DNA of 64,000 nt, from NCBI GenBank assembly GCA_963613665.1, contig CAVEAL010000010.1, positions 16,378 through 80,377 of the forward strand, given 5' to 3'. Below are positions 8,720-15,361 of the stretch, piece after piece (the stretch's first letter is position 1; the number at the start of each line of letters is the position of its first letter). A model generated the notes under the pieces. The model ran no database searches. It saw nothing but the letters and a program-made list of their open reading frames with translations, and was not told the DNA's origin. Origin of the DNA: F23-B02 sp963613665. Its GTDB lineage: Bacteria; Bacillota; Clostridia; Oscillospirales; Oscillospiraceae. The translations under genes and the position numbers were made by a program.

Positions 8720-10161
8720 TGAATACAGGAACGATAAGGAAAACGATAAGCGTCATACTGTGCATCGAGGCGGCCTTCATGCTGCCTCCGTTCGTGCTCG
8801 CGGTCATTGACGGCGACGAGAACATAATGCGCGGCTTTGCCTCGGCTATGACGGTGCTGCTGCTGATCGGCATTCCCTGCGGAGTGCTGCGCAGCCGCGA
8901 CCGTCCGCTCGGAGCGCGCGACGGCTTTGTAACGGTCGCGCTGGCGTGGATCATCATATCGCTGTTCGGCGCCGTGCCGTTTTACGCCTCGGGCGTGATA
9001 CCGAGCATATCCGACGCGGTGTTCGAGACGGTGTCCGGCTTTTCCACCACCGGCGCCACGATCATCGACGACGTGGAGTCCGCGCCGCGGGCGATACTGC
9101 TCTGGCGCAGCATCACCAACTGGATCGGCGGCATGGGCGTGCTGGTGTTCCTGCTGGCGATAGCGCCGGTGGCGCGCGAGGGCGGCTCGATGTTCCTGCT
9201 GCGCGCGGAGTTCCCGGGGCCGATGGCGGCAAAGCTCGTGCCGAGGATGCAGAAGTCGGCAAAGCTGCTGTATGAAATATATATAGTAATGACCGCGGCG
9301 CAGATACTGCTGCTGTACCTCGGCGGCATCCCGCTTTTTGACTCGGTGAACATCTCGCTGAGCACGGTGTCCACGGGCGGCTTTTCCGTGCGCAACGACA
9401 GTATGGCGTCCTACGGCGCGTATGCGCAGAACGTGACGCTCGTGTTCATGACGCTGTGCAGCATGAGCTTCAGCCTGTTCTACTGCGCACTTGCGCGCGA
9501 ATTTCTACGCATCCGCCGCAGCCGCGAGCTGCGCGTGTTTGTGATCGTGGTGCTGGGCGTCGCACTGCTCATGGGCATCGACACGGCCACGAAATTCGAC
9601 TCCGTCTCTCAGGGCGTGCACCACACGCTGTTTCAGGTCATATCCATCATCAGCACGACCTGCTATGTCTCGGTCGATGCGTCTTTCTGGTCGCCGTTTG
9701 TGTGGGCGATGCTGACGGTGCTGATGATAACCGGCCCCATGTCGGGCTCGACCGGCGGCGGCATGAAGCTTTCGCGCGTCATGATCCTTGCCAAGAGCAC
9801 CTACCGCGCCATTGCCCGCACCGTAACGCCGAACTCGGTGCACCTCATCCACCTTGACGGCGAGATCGTCGAGGAGGACACGGTCACGGCGGTCGAGAGC
9901 TATGCGATAATCTACTTCATGGCGGTCGTGGCGACGGGCGTTGCGCTGTCGCTTGACGGCCTTACCATCGGCGACGGGATGCTGGCCGGCATCTCGAGCC
10001 TCAGCAACGTCGGCTACGGTATCGACTCGAACACCTTCACCATGGGCGTGTCGAGCCTGAATATACTCAGCAAGGCCGTGCTGTGCTTTGACATGTTCCT
10101 CGGCCGCCTCGAGATCTTCCCCATGCTGATCCTCTTCGCCCCCGATACCTGGCGGAAGTGA
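8719..10161 (+). CDS. trkH: Trk system potassium uptake membrane protein TrkH
   Basis: TrkH is the ion-conducting subunit partnered by TrkA. At 480 residues it shows the four-fold membrane-pore-membrane pattern, with selectivity-filter-like turns such as SGFSTTGATI, VSTGGFSVRN, TGPMSGSTGGGMK and SSLSNVGYG, each centred on the Gly of the filter. It starts in the trkA stop (one-base overlap). A terminator follows about 50 nt after its stop, closing the trkAH operon. Confidence 0.95.
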   Translation: MNTGTIRKTISVILCIEAAFMLPPFVLAVIDGDENIMRGFASAMTVLLLIGIPCGVLRSRDRPLGARDGFVTVALAWIIISLFGAVPFYASGVIPSISDAVFETVSGFSTTGATIIDDVESAPRAILLWRSITNWIGGMGVLVFLLAIAPVAREGGSMFLLRAEFPGPMAAKLVPRMQKSAKLLYEIYIVMTAAQILLLYLGGIPLFDSVNISLSTVSTGGFSVRNDSMASYGAYAQNVTLVFMTLCSMSFSLFYCALAREFLRIRRSRELRVFVIVVLGVALLMGIDTATKFDSVSQGVHHTLFQVISIISTTCYVSVDASFWSPFVWAMLTVLMITGPMSGSTGGGMKLSRVMILAKSTYRAIARTVTPNSVHLIHLDGEIVEEDTVTAVESYAIIYFMAVVATGVALSLDGLTIGDGMLAGISSLSNVGYGIDSNTFTMGVSSLNILSKAVLCFDMFLGRLEIFPMLILFAPDTWRK

Positions 10162-10212
10162 AAATTGCCTTCCCTTTGAAGGGAAGCCGGACAGCCGCAC
10201 CGTTATACGAAA

Positions 10213-10247
10213 AGACAGCGCAGAGTTTGCTCTGCGCTGTCTTTTTT
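10213..10247 (+). terminator. Terminator of trkAH
   Basis: AGACAGCGCAGAG pairs with CTCTGCGCTGTCT across a TTTG loop and is followed by a T6 run, a strong intrinsic terminator. The remaining 200 nt up to 10440 hold no gene that I can support. Confidence 0.9.
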
Positions 10248-10460
10248 GCGCTTGAGCGCGGTCTGACCTCCGGCGGCACGGCGGAAATCATTTCCGGTAC
10301 GGGCCGGAAACGCGCCCGCGCTTTCAAGGCGGCGGCAGGGATTAAAGTGGCAAAAATGCTCCCAAATGCAGTCAAACTGCTGCCAAAAAGCGCAAAATAG
10401 GCTTAAATCAGGTAATTCGCAGTCCAGATTAAAGAAAAATGTTCCTGTGCAAACCATGAT

Positions 10461-10664
10461 ATGTTTAAGATATACAAATCATGCTTGAAACACCCAGATT
10501 GTGCATGAGTTAACCAAAAATAAAAAACATTTCACAAAAATACAAAAACCGCTTGAAACGCGCAAACACCTATGCTATAATCAAGAAAAATATGTTTGAG
10601 ATAGACATAATGTGCATGAATAATGCATATATGCTTGAATCAGACATATTTGCGAAACATTTCA
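10461..10664. repeat. Two blocks of 20-bp direct repeats bracketing the SLH-gene promoter
   Basis: Block A has repeat units starting at 10461, 10481 and 10501, then ACATTTCA at 10527. Block B has units starting at 10592, 10612 and 10631, then ACATTTCA at 10657. Typical units are ATGCTTGAAACACCCA, ATGTTTGAGATAGACA and ATGCTTGAATCAGACA, so the shared core is about ATGyTTGArAnAnnCA. The period of 19-20 bp is two helical turns. Block A is upstream of the -35 and block B is in the start of the transcript, so the pattern is that of operator arrays for a DNA-binding protein. Confidence 0.7.
10553..10581 (+). promoter_or_regulatory. Promoter of the SLH surface-protein gene
   Basis: TTGAAA (10553-10558), a 17-nt spacer and TATAAT (10576-10581) form a near-perfect vegetative promoter. 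The predicted start near 10588 gives a leader of about 110 nt that includes repeat block B. Confidence 0.85.
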
Positions 10665-10699
10665 ACCCAATATCTTAAACGGAGGTAAACAAGAGAAAA

Positions 10700-12865
10700 A
10701 TGAAAAAGAGACTGTTGAGCATGCTGATGGCTGTTCTCATGATCGCCTCTCTGGTTCCTGCTACTGCTCTGGCAGCAGACACTTCTGCTGACGACGAGTA
10801 CGTCATCAATCAGAAAGCCGACGCAGATAAGAAGCAGCCCGGCATCACCGTCAAGGCAAATGGTGACAGCTATGATGTCGTGATCACCCCCTTTGCCAAG
10901 ATCAAGAATCAGTGCGAAGTTTGCACCAAGCTGGTAAAGGAAGATCTTATCGCCGCTACCTGTGAAAAAGCCGGCCTGACCGTATACTACTGCGGTGTCT
11001 GCGGCAAGGAAATGATGAAGCCTCTCGTTAGTGCGAAGACTGCTCATACCTACGCTTTCACAGTCGTTGAGAAGCCCACCTGCACCGAGTCCGGCTGGGG
11101 CTATGCACAGTGCACCGGCTGCAAAGTAGCAGTTGCAGTTCTGAACTCCGCTGCTGCTGTCAAGCTTCTTCCTGCTGACGCAAAGGAAGCTACCATAAAG
11201 GAAACCAAGGCTCTGTTCGATGCTACCGGCCATGCTGAAGCTGTTCTCGCAACTCAGGACATCCTTGATACAGACGGCGAGACCGTTCTCGTTAAGGCTA
11301 AGGTCGAGGCTAAACATGCATTCACCATCGGCGGCGTAGCTGTCGCTTACGACAAAGACGGCAATATCGTTGACGCAAGCGTCAAGGGCGCAAAGGTTGC
11401 TGACGTTACCGGTTACACCGGCGACAAATACTGCCCCACTTGTCAGGCTGTTGTTACCGCAGGCACAGCGGTTGCTTCCCTCGATGACACCCACAAGGCC
11501 AACATGAAGGTTGTCACCGCCGGTGAGAAGCCTTACCTCGATGTTGACGGTGAGAAGGCAGACGGAAAGACCGATGTCGTTTACTGCGCAATATGCGACA
11601 AGACCTACGGCGGCGATGTACTTAAGTACGACGAATACTTCGCAGTTCCTGAGGAAGAAGCAGATCCCGTAATTGGCCAGCTCAAGACCGTGAATGCGAA
11701 GGAAGCTACCTGCTGCGAAGAGGGCTACACCGGCGACCAGATGAAGTACGTCCAGAGCGGTGTTGACAAGGACGGCAATATCACCGGCGCTTGGGTACTC
11801 AACAAGAAGGGCGAGACGATAAAGAAGCTCGAGCACCACTTTGTGAAGTATGAAAACAAGGCAGCTACCTGCACTGAGGCCGGCATGGTCGCAGAAGGCT
11901 GGTACGTTTGCGATAAGGTCGTTGGTGAGGATGCCGACGGCGAGGCTATCTACTGCACCGCAACCTCTCATGACCTCAAGTATAAAGCTCCCTACGAAGT
12001 TCCCGCAACCGGCCACAAGTTTGTTGAAAAGACTCTTGTTAAAGCAAGCGATACGCACACCGGCCTGTCTGTTCTCCAGTGCGCCTGCGGCGAGTACGAG
12101 ATGGACGGCGAGAATGTGAAGATCTACAGCACTCACTCCGGCGACTGTGTTGCAGCTGAAGAGCTTGTGAACGTTGTCGAAGCTACCTGCACCGAGAAGG
12201 GCTACACCGGCGATGTCGTCTGCGCTATCTGCGGCGAAGTCATCACCAAGGGCGAGGAGACCGAGCTTGCTGAGCACAACTACGTAAACGGTGTCTGCAC
12301 CGTCTGCGAAGCAGTTGATCCCGACTACGTCGAGAATCCGTTCACCGACGTAAGCAAGGACAGCGTGTTCTATGACGCGATCATCTGGGCTGTTCAGAAC
12401 AAGGTCACCAACGGCACCACTGCCACCACCTTCAGCCCCAACAAGGGCTGCACCCGTGCCGAGATCGTAGCTTTCCTGTACAATGCAGCAGGCTGCCCCG
12501 AGGTCGGCGCTGATGTCGAGAATCCGTTCACCGACGTAAGCAAGGACAGCAATTTCTACAATGCTATCATGTGGGCTGTCGAGAAGGGCATCACCAAGGG
12601 CACCACTGACACCACCTTCAGCCCCAGCAAGGTCTGCACCCGCGGCGAGATCGTAACCTTCCTGTTCCGTGCATCCGGCGATGAGAAGGTTTCCACCGGC
12701 GTTGCATTCACCGACGTTGCAGAAGGCTCCTACTGCTACGACGCAGTTGCATGGGCTGTTGCAAACAAGGTTGCTTTCGGTAAGACCGGCACCACCTTCG
12801 CACCTGCAGATACCTGCACCCGTGCCGAGGCTGTGACCTTCATCTACCGCGCAAACGCAGAGTAA
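10700..12865 (+). CDS. SLH-domain cell-surface protein with Cys-rich repeats
   Basis: The 721-residue secreted protein has a signal peptide (MKKRLLSMLMAVLMIASL, cleavage after ATALA near 25). A long middle region carries repeated CxxC pairs, for example CTEKGYTGDVVCAICGE and CGVCGKE, separated by acidic linkers. Three S-layer-homology modules end it, at about 545-597, 608-660 and 670-720, each starting with FTDV and containing FxPxxxCTRAE. SLH modules anchor proteins to pyruvylated wall polymers. Codon choice is less GC-biased and more like the ribosomal genes than its neighbours, suggesting high expression. GGAGG at 10681 lies about 14 nt before the ATG, a long spacing. The function of the CxxC part is not known. 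Confidence 0.85.
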   Translation: MKKRLLSMLMAVLMIASLVPATALAADTSADDEYVINQKADADKKQPGITVKANGDSYDVVITPFAKIKNQCEVCTKLVKEDLIAATCEKAGLTVYYCGVCGKEMMKPLVSAKTAHTYAFTVVEKPTCTESGWGYAQCTGCKVAVAVLNSAAAVKLLPADAKEATIKETKALFDATGHAEAVLATQDILDTDGETVLVKAKVEAKHAFTIGGVAVAYDKDGNIVDASVKGAKVADVTGYTGDKYCPTCQAVVTAGTAVASLDDTHKANMKVVTAGEKPYLDVDGEKADGKTDVVYCAICDKTYGGDVLKYDEYFAVPEEEADPVIGQLKTVNAKEATCCEEGYTGDQMKYVQSGVDKDGNITGAWVLNKKGETIKKLEHHFVKYENKAATCTEAGMVAEGWYVCDKVVGEDADGEAIYCTATSHDLKYKAPYEVPATGHKFVEKTLVKASDTHTGLSVLQCACGEYEMDGENVKIYSTHSGDCVAAEELVNVVEATCTEKGYTGDVVCAICGEVITKGEETELAEHNYVNGVCTVCEAVDPDYVENPFTDVSKDSVFYDAIIWAVQNKVTNGTTATTFSPNKGCTRAEIVAFLYNAAGCPEVGADVENPFTDVSKDSNFYNAIMWAVEKGITKGTTDTTFSPSKVCTRGEIVTFLFRASGDEKVSTGVAFTDVAEGSYCYDAVAWAVANKVAFGKTGTTFAPADTCTRAEAVTFIYRANAE

Positions 12866-12947
12866 TAATTCCGCAATTCTAACGAGGTTTAGAGAACTTA
12901 TTTAAATTGTCTCTTGTTATAACTATTCGTTATGTTGCATAAAAGCA

Positions 12948-12986
12948 GCGCCGCAGTGGCTATCCACTGCGGCGCTGTGATTTTTT
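12948..12986 (+). terminator. Terminator of the SLH gene, copy 1
   Basis: GCGCCGCAGTGG and CCACTGCGGCGC form a perfect 12-bp stem with loop CTAT, then TGTGA and a T-run. An identical copy lies 233 nt downstream. Confidence 0.85.
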
Positions 12987-12993
12987 TTAAAAC

Positions 12994-13180
12994 CTGTGCT
13001 GCTGCGTGAATATATCCGCGCAGCGGGGGAGCTCGAGGGGGCAAGGCCCGCCTCGAATTGGATAAACCGCCGTCGAAATTCTTGAAACTTCAAGAATTTC
13101 GGTAAAGCATTTTGAAGCCTTTCAAAATGCTCGGCGGAAAAGTGCAGTCAAAAAATTCGAAGAAATTTTTGACAAGCTAA
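12994..13180. repeat. Interspersed repeat element, copy A
   Basis: The first 80 nt (12994-13073) align without gaps to 37449-37528, most strongly over CCGCGCAGCG through GGGGGCAAGGCCCGCCTC. Three hairpins follow: 13-bp arms at 13074-13086 and 13089-13101, 11-bp arms at 13106-13116 and 13121-13131, and a GTCAAAAA...TTTTTGAC stem at 13147-13173. No ORF is present. The element is enclosed by two identical terminator hairpins. It looks like a small non-autonomous repeat or structured RNA; no known family is recognised. Confidence 0.7.
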
Positions 13181-13219
13181 GCGCCGCAGTGGCTATCCAC
13201 TGCGGCGCTGTGATTTTTT
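13181..13219 (+). terminator. Duplicate of the SLH-gene terminator, copy 2
   Basis: The sequence is identical to 12948-12986, including the CTAT loop and the TGTGATTTTTT tail. It closes repeat element copy A. Confidence 0.85.
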
Positions 13220-13243
13220 GATATAATTATTAACTGACGCTGC

Positions 13244-13272
13244 TTGACAATACGGGACCAATGGTCTATACT
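13244..13272 (+). promoter_or_regulatory. Promoter of the antitoxin RNA
   Basis: TTGACA (13244-13249), a 17-nt spacer and TATACT (13267-13272) form a strong promoter pointing right. The only product it could make before the next terminator is a short RNA of about 95 nt. Confidence 0.8.
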
Positions 13273-13278
13273 GAAACA

Positions 13279-13373
13279 AAGAAATGGCGCTGCCGGACAA
13301 ACGGTTAGCCCCAAGATTTATTACTTAATAGAAGTAACCGCAGCTTGGTAGGCCATGCGGTTACTTCTTTTTG
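13279..13373 (+). ncRNA. Antisense antitoxin RNA of a type I toxin-antitoxin pair
   Basis: The RNA would begin near 13279 and end at the hairpin GAAGTAACCGCA...TGCGGTTACTTC (13331-13367) followed by T5. It is convergent with, and overlaps, the 3' end and trailer of the 27-codon toxin gene on the other strand. This is the RatA/TxpA arrangement in which the RNA blocks the toxin mRNA by base pairing. The hairpin loop with TGGTAGGCC is a familiar feature of holin-like toxin loci. Exact ends are inferred. Confidence 0.7.
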
Positions 13374-13444
13374 TATATCTGAACGAACAGACTGCAAATG
13401 CCGATGATCACCATGCAAAGCTGAAAAACTTCGGATGTACTCAT
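13361..13444 (-). CDS. Small hydrophobic type I toxin (putative holin-like toxin)
   Basis: The 27-residue peptide MSTSEVFQLCMVIIGICSLF followed by VQIYKKK has one membrane span and a basic tail. This is the layout of the short holin-like/TxpA-type toxins common in Firmicutes, which damage the membrane when over-produced. A G-rich ribosome binding site (AAAGGGGGGGG) lies about 7 nt before the ATG. The stop falls in the hairpin shared with the antisense RNA. I infer that the RNA keeps it silent. Homology is judged by pattern only; no search was run. Confidence 0.7.
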   Translation of the reverse strand: MSTSEVFQLCMVIIGICSLFVQIYKKK

Positions 13445-13464
13445 TGGGCAGCCCCCCCCTTTTT

Positions 13465-13512
13465 GAAAAAATCAGGGGGCAAGAAGCGCCCCTGTTTATG
13501 TGCGCAGGGGGC
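13465..13512 (-). terminator. Terminator of truA with an alternative hairpin
   Basis: On the minus strand CAGGGGCGCTTCTTGCCCCCTG followed by ATTTTTTC is an intrinsic terminator 80-100 nt after truA. The same GCCCCTG arm (13488-13494) could instead pair with CAGGGGGC at 13505-13512, so two exclusive hairpins are possible. Confidence 0.65.
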
Positions 13513-13571
13513 TAACCGCTTGCCGTTTATCGGCAGCGCCGCTCAGATTTTATCATGAATTTCATAAAATA

Positions 13572-14309
13572 TCAATATCTTACTTCCCACAGGCACAGAC
13601 CCTGTGCCGGGGCTGTCGGACCGGCGTTTTCGCGCTTTTTCGAGCTGAGCGCGTTCCCGACATCAGCCGCCGTCATTCGGTGCGCACCGGCCTCGAGCAG
13701 AGTTCCGACGATGATCCGCACCATGTTGTATAAAAATCCGCTGCCGGAAACGGTAAAGCGCAGCTCGTCGCCGCAGCGCGTGATATCAATTGCATCGATC
13801 CGCCGGACGGCGGATTTTTTCATGCGCTTATTCGACTGGAACGCGGTGAAATCATGCTCGCCGAGCAGAATTTCGGCCGCGCCGCGCATGGCGTCGATGT
13901 CGGGCTCATCCTCGATGCGCCAGACGTACCTGCGCCGGAACACATCCTGCACCGCACTTACCTGTACCCGGTAAATATAGGTCTTCCCGATGCAGCTCAG
14001 CCGCGCGTGAAACCTCGGCCCGGCAAGCTCAAGTGCGTCTGCGGCGATATCCTCCGGCAGTGCGCTGCGCAGCCGCGATAATATCTCCTGCACGCCGAGC
14101 TGCGTGTCCGCGCGGAACGACGCGACCTGCATCCGCGCGTGAGCACCGGCGTCCGTTCTGCCCGAGGCGCTGAGCTCGACCGCCTGACCGAGTATGCGCG
14201 AAAGTGCGCCCTCGACCCTGGCCTGTATAGTGTTTTCCGTGTTGCCCTGACGCTGCCAGCCGCGGTATCGCGTGCCGTCGTAGCTCAGGGTGAGCTTGTA
14301 ATTATTCAT
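13572..14309 (-). CDS. truA: tRNA pseudouridine(38-40) synthase TruA
   Basis: TruA converts uridines 38-40 of the tRNA anticodon arm to pseudouridine. The 245-residue protein starts NNYKLTLSYDGTRYRGWQRQ and has the catalytic loop SASGRTDAGAHA with the nucleophilic Asp near residue 53. The C-terminal FLYNMVRIIVGTLLE motif is also typical. The start overlaps the end of the upstream DUF2156 gene by 8 nt, so both are read from one transcript. Confidence 0.96.
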   Translation of the reverse strand: MNNYKLTLSYDGTRYRGWQRQGNTENTIQARVEGALSRILGQAVELSASGRTDAGAHARMQVASFRADTQLGVQEILSRLRSALPEDIAADALELAGPRFHARLSCIGKTYIYRVQVSAVQDVFRRRYVWRIEDEPDIDAMRGAAEILLGEHDFTAFQSNKRMKKSAVRRIDAIDITRCGDELRFTVSGSGFLYNMVRIIVGTLLEAGAHRMTAADVGNALSSKKRENAGPTAPAQGLCLWEVRY

Positions 14310-15174
14310 ATCTCAGCCTGAATTTTTTCAGCATGAACGCAGGGAAGTACGACTGCTTTGCCTGCCGCAGCCCCTCGTCGCCGACATCGTCCTCGCGATT
14401 TATGTACTTGATGCCGCACTTTTCCAGCTCCGTTTTCGCAAACAGGCAGTTGATCATCTGGAACGCACCCTTGTACTCGCGCTTTGCCTTCTCGATGTGC
14501 ACGATCAGCGTGTCGCCGAGCACCTCGCCGATGCAGAACGCCGCAATATCGCCGCCGCAGTGCAGCGCATAGCCGGTGCAGCCGTAGGCGGCAAAATCGC
14601 GCAGCACCTCGCGCGTGTGGTCGTTTTCGTACACCGCAAGATCGCTAAGACCGGCATCCGACCAGTCGTGCGCACAGCACTCAGCAATGAGATGCGCGTT
14701 CTCGGCCGTTATCGGCTCAAGGCGGCAGTCGGGATAGAGCTTTTCAAACTGGTGGATCAGGTTGCGCTTCTTGCTGTATTTTTTTCCGGCCAGATACGCC
14801 AGATCCCCGGCATTGTACATGTAGTCGGCAATGTCCGGCTCCTCCGCGGCCGTGAAGGCGAAGCTCTGCCGCAGCTCATTCATTGCATCCTCCGGCACGA
14901 GACTCATCGTCAGCTGCCCGCCGACCGCCTCGCGCAATGCCCCGACGCGGCTGCGCAGACTGCCCTCGCCCAGCGGCAGCAGATAGTCGTACTCGCCGCC
15001 GTGCCGCGCTCTTTCGCGCATGAACAGCACGCCGCCGGAGATGCAGTATTCGTAGCCGAACCTGTCCGCCCACATGAACACGCCCAGCACAGAGTAGTCG
15101 CAGGAGCGATACTGTCCGCGCAGATAAGGGCGCAGCACTCCGACGTCGGACAGCGTTATTTTCTTGAAATCCAA
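14302..15174 (-). CDS. DUF2156 / phosphatidylglycerol lysyltransferase C-terminal-like protein
   Basis: The 290-residue soluble protein matches the DUF2156 fold, a double GNAT-like domain shared with the aminoacyl-transfer half of MprF. Recognisable parts are the start KKITLSDVGVLRPYL, the central YLAGKKYSKKRNLIHQFEK and VHIEKAKREYKGAFQ near the end. Lacking a membrane half, it probably moves an aminoacyl or acyl group onto an unidentified small acceptor in the cytoplasm. It is first in a two-gene operon with truA. The function is uncertain; the family assignment is firm. Confidence 0.8.
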   Translation of the reverse strand: MDFKKITLSDVGVLRPYLRGQYRSCDYSVLGVFMWADRFGYEYCISGGVLFMRERARHGGEYDYLLPLGEGSLRSRVGALREAVGGQLTMSLVPEDAMNELRQSFAFTAAEEPDIADYMYNAGDLAYLAGKKYSKKRNLIHQFEKLYPDCRLEPITAENAHLIAECCAHDWSDAGLSDLAVYENDHTREVLRDFAAYGCTGYALHCGGDIAAFCIGEVLGDTLIVHIEKAKREYKGAFQMINCLFAKTELEKCGIKYINREDDVGDEGLRQAKQSYFPAFMLKKFRLRYE

Positions 15175-15361
15175 TGGGATACCTCTTTTCGTTAGCTGCG
15201 GACATTATAACAAACCGCCGCCGAAATAACAAGCGTATGTGCAGCAGCGCACAAAAACTCGTAAAAAGACAGTAAAAGCCATGCCGCAGGTCTTTTTTTA
15301 TTCACAATTATGTGTTAAAATCTATTCGTGAAATTATCTTTACATACGAAAGGCAAACAAT

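Noticed and set aside
13355..13558. A 67-codon plus-strand frame over the toxin locus
   Set aside because: No ribosome binding site, it runs through the terminator hairpins, and the opposite strand has the better-supported toxin gene.
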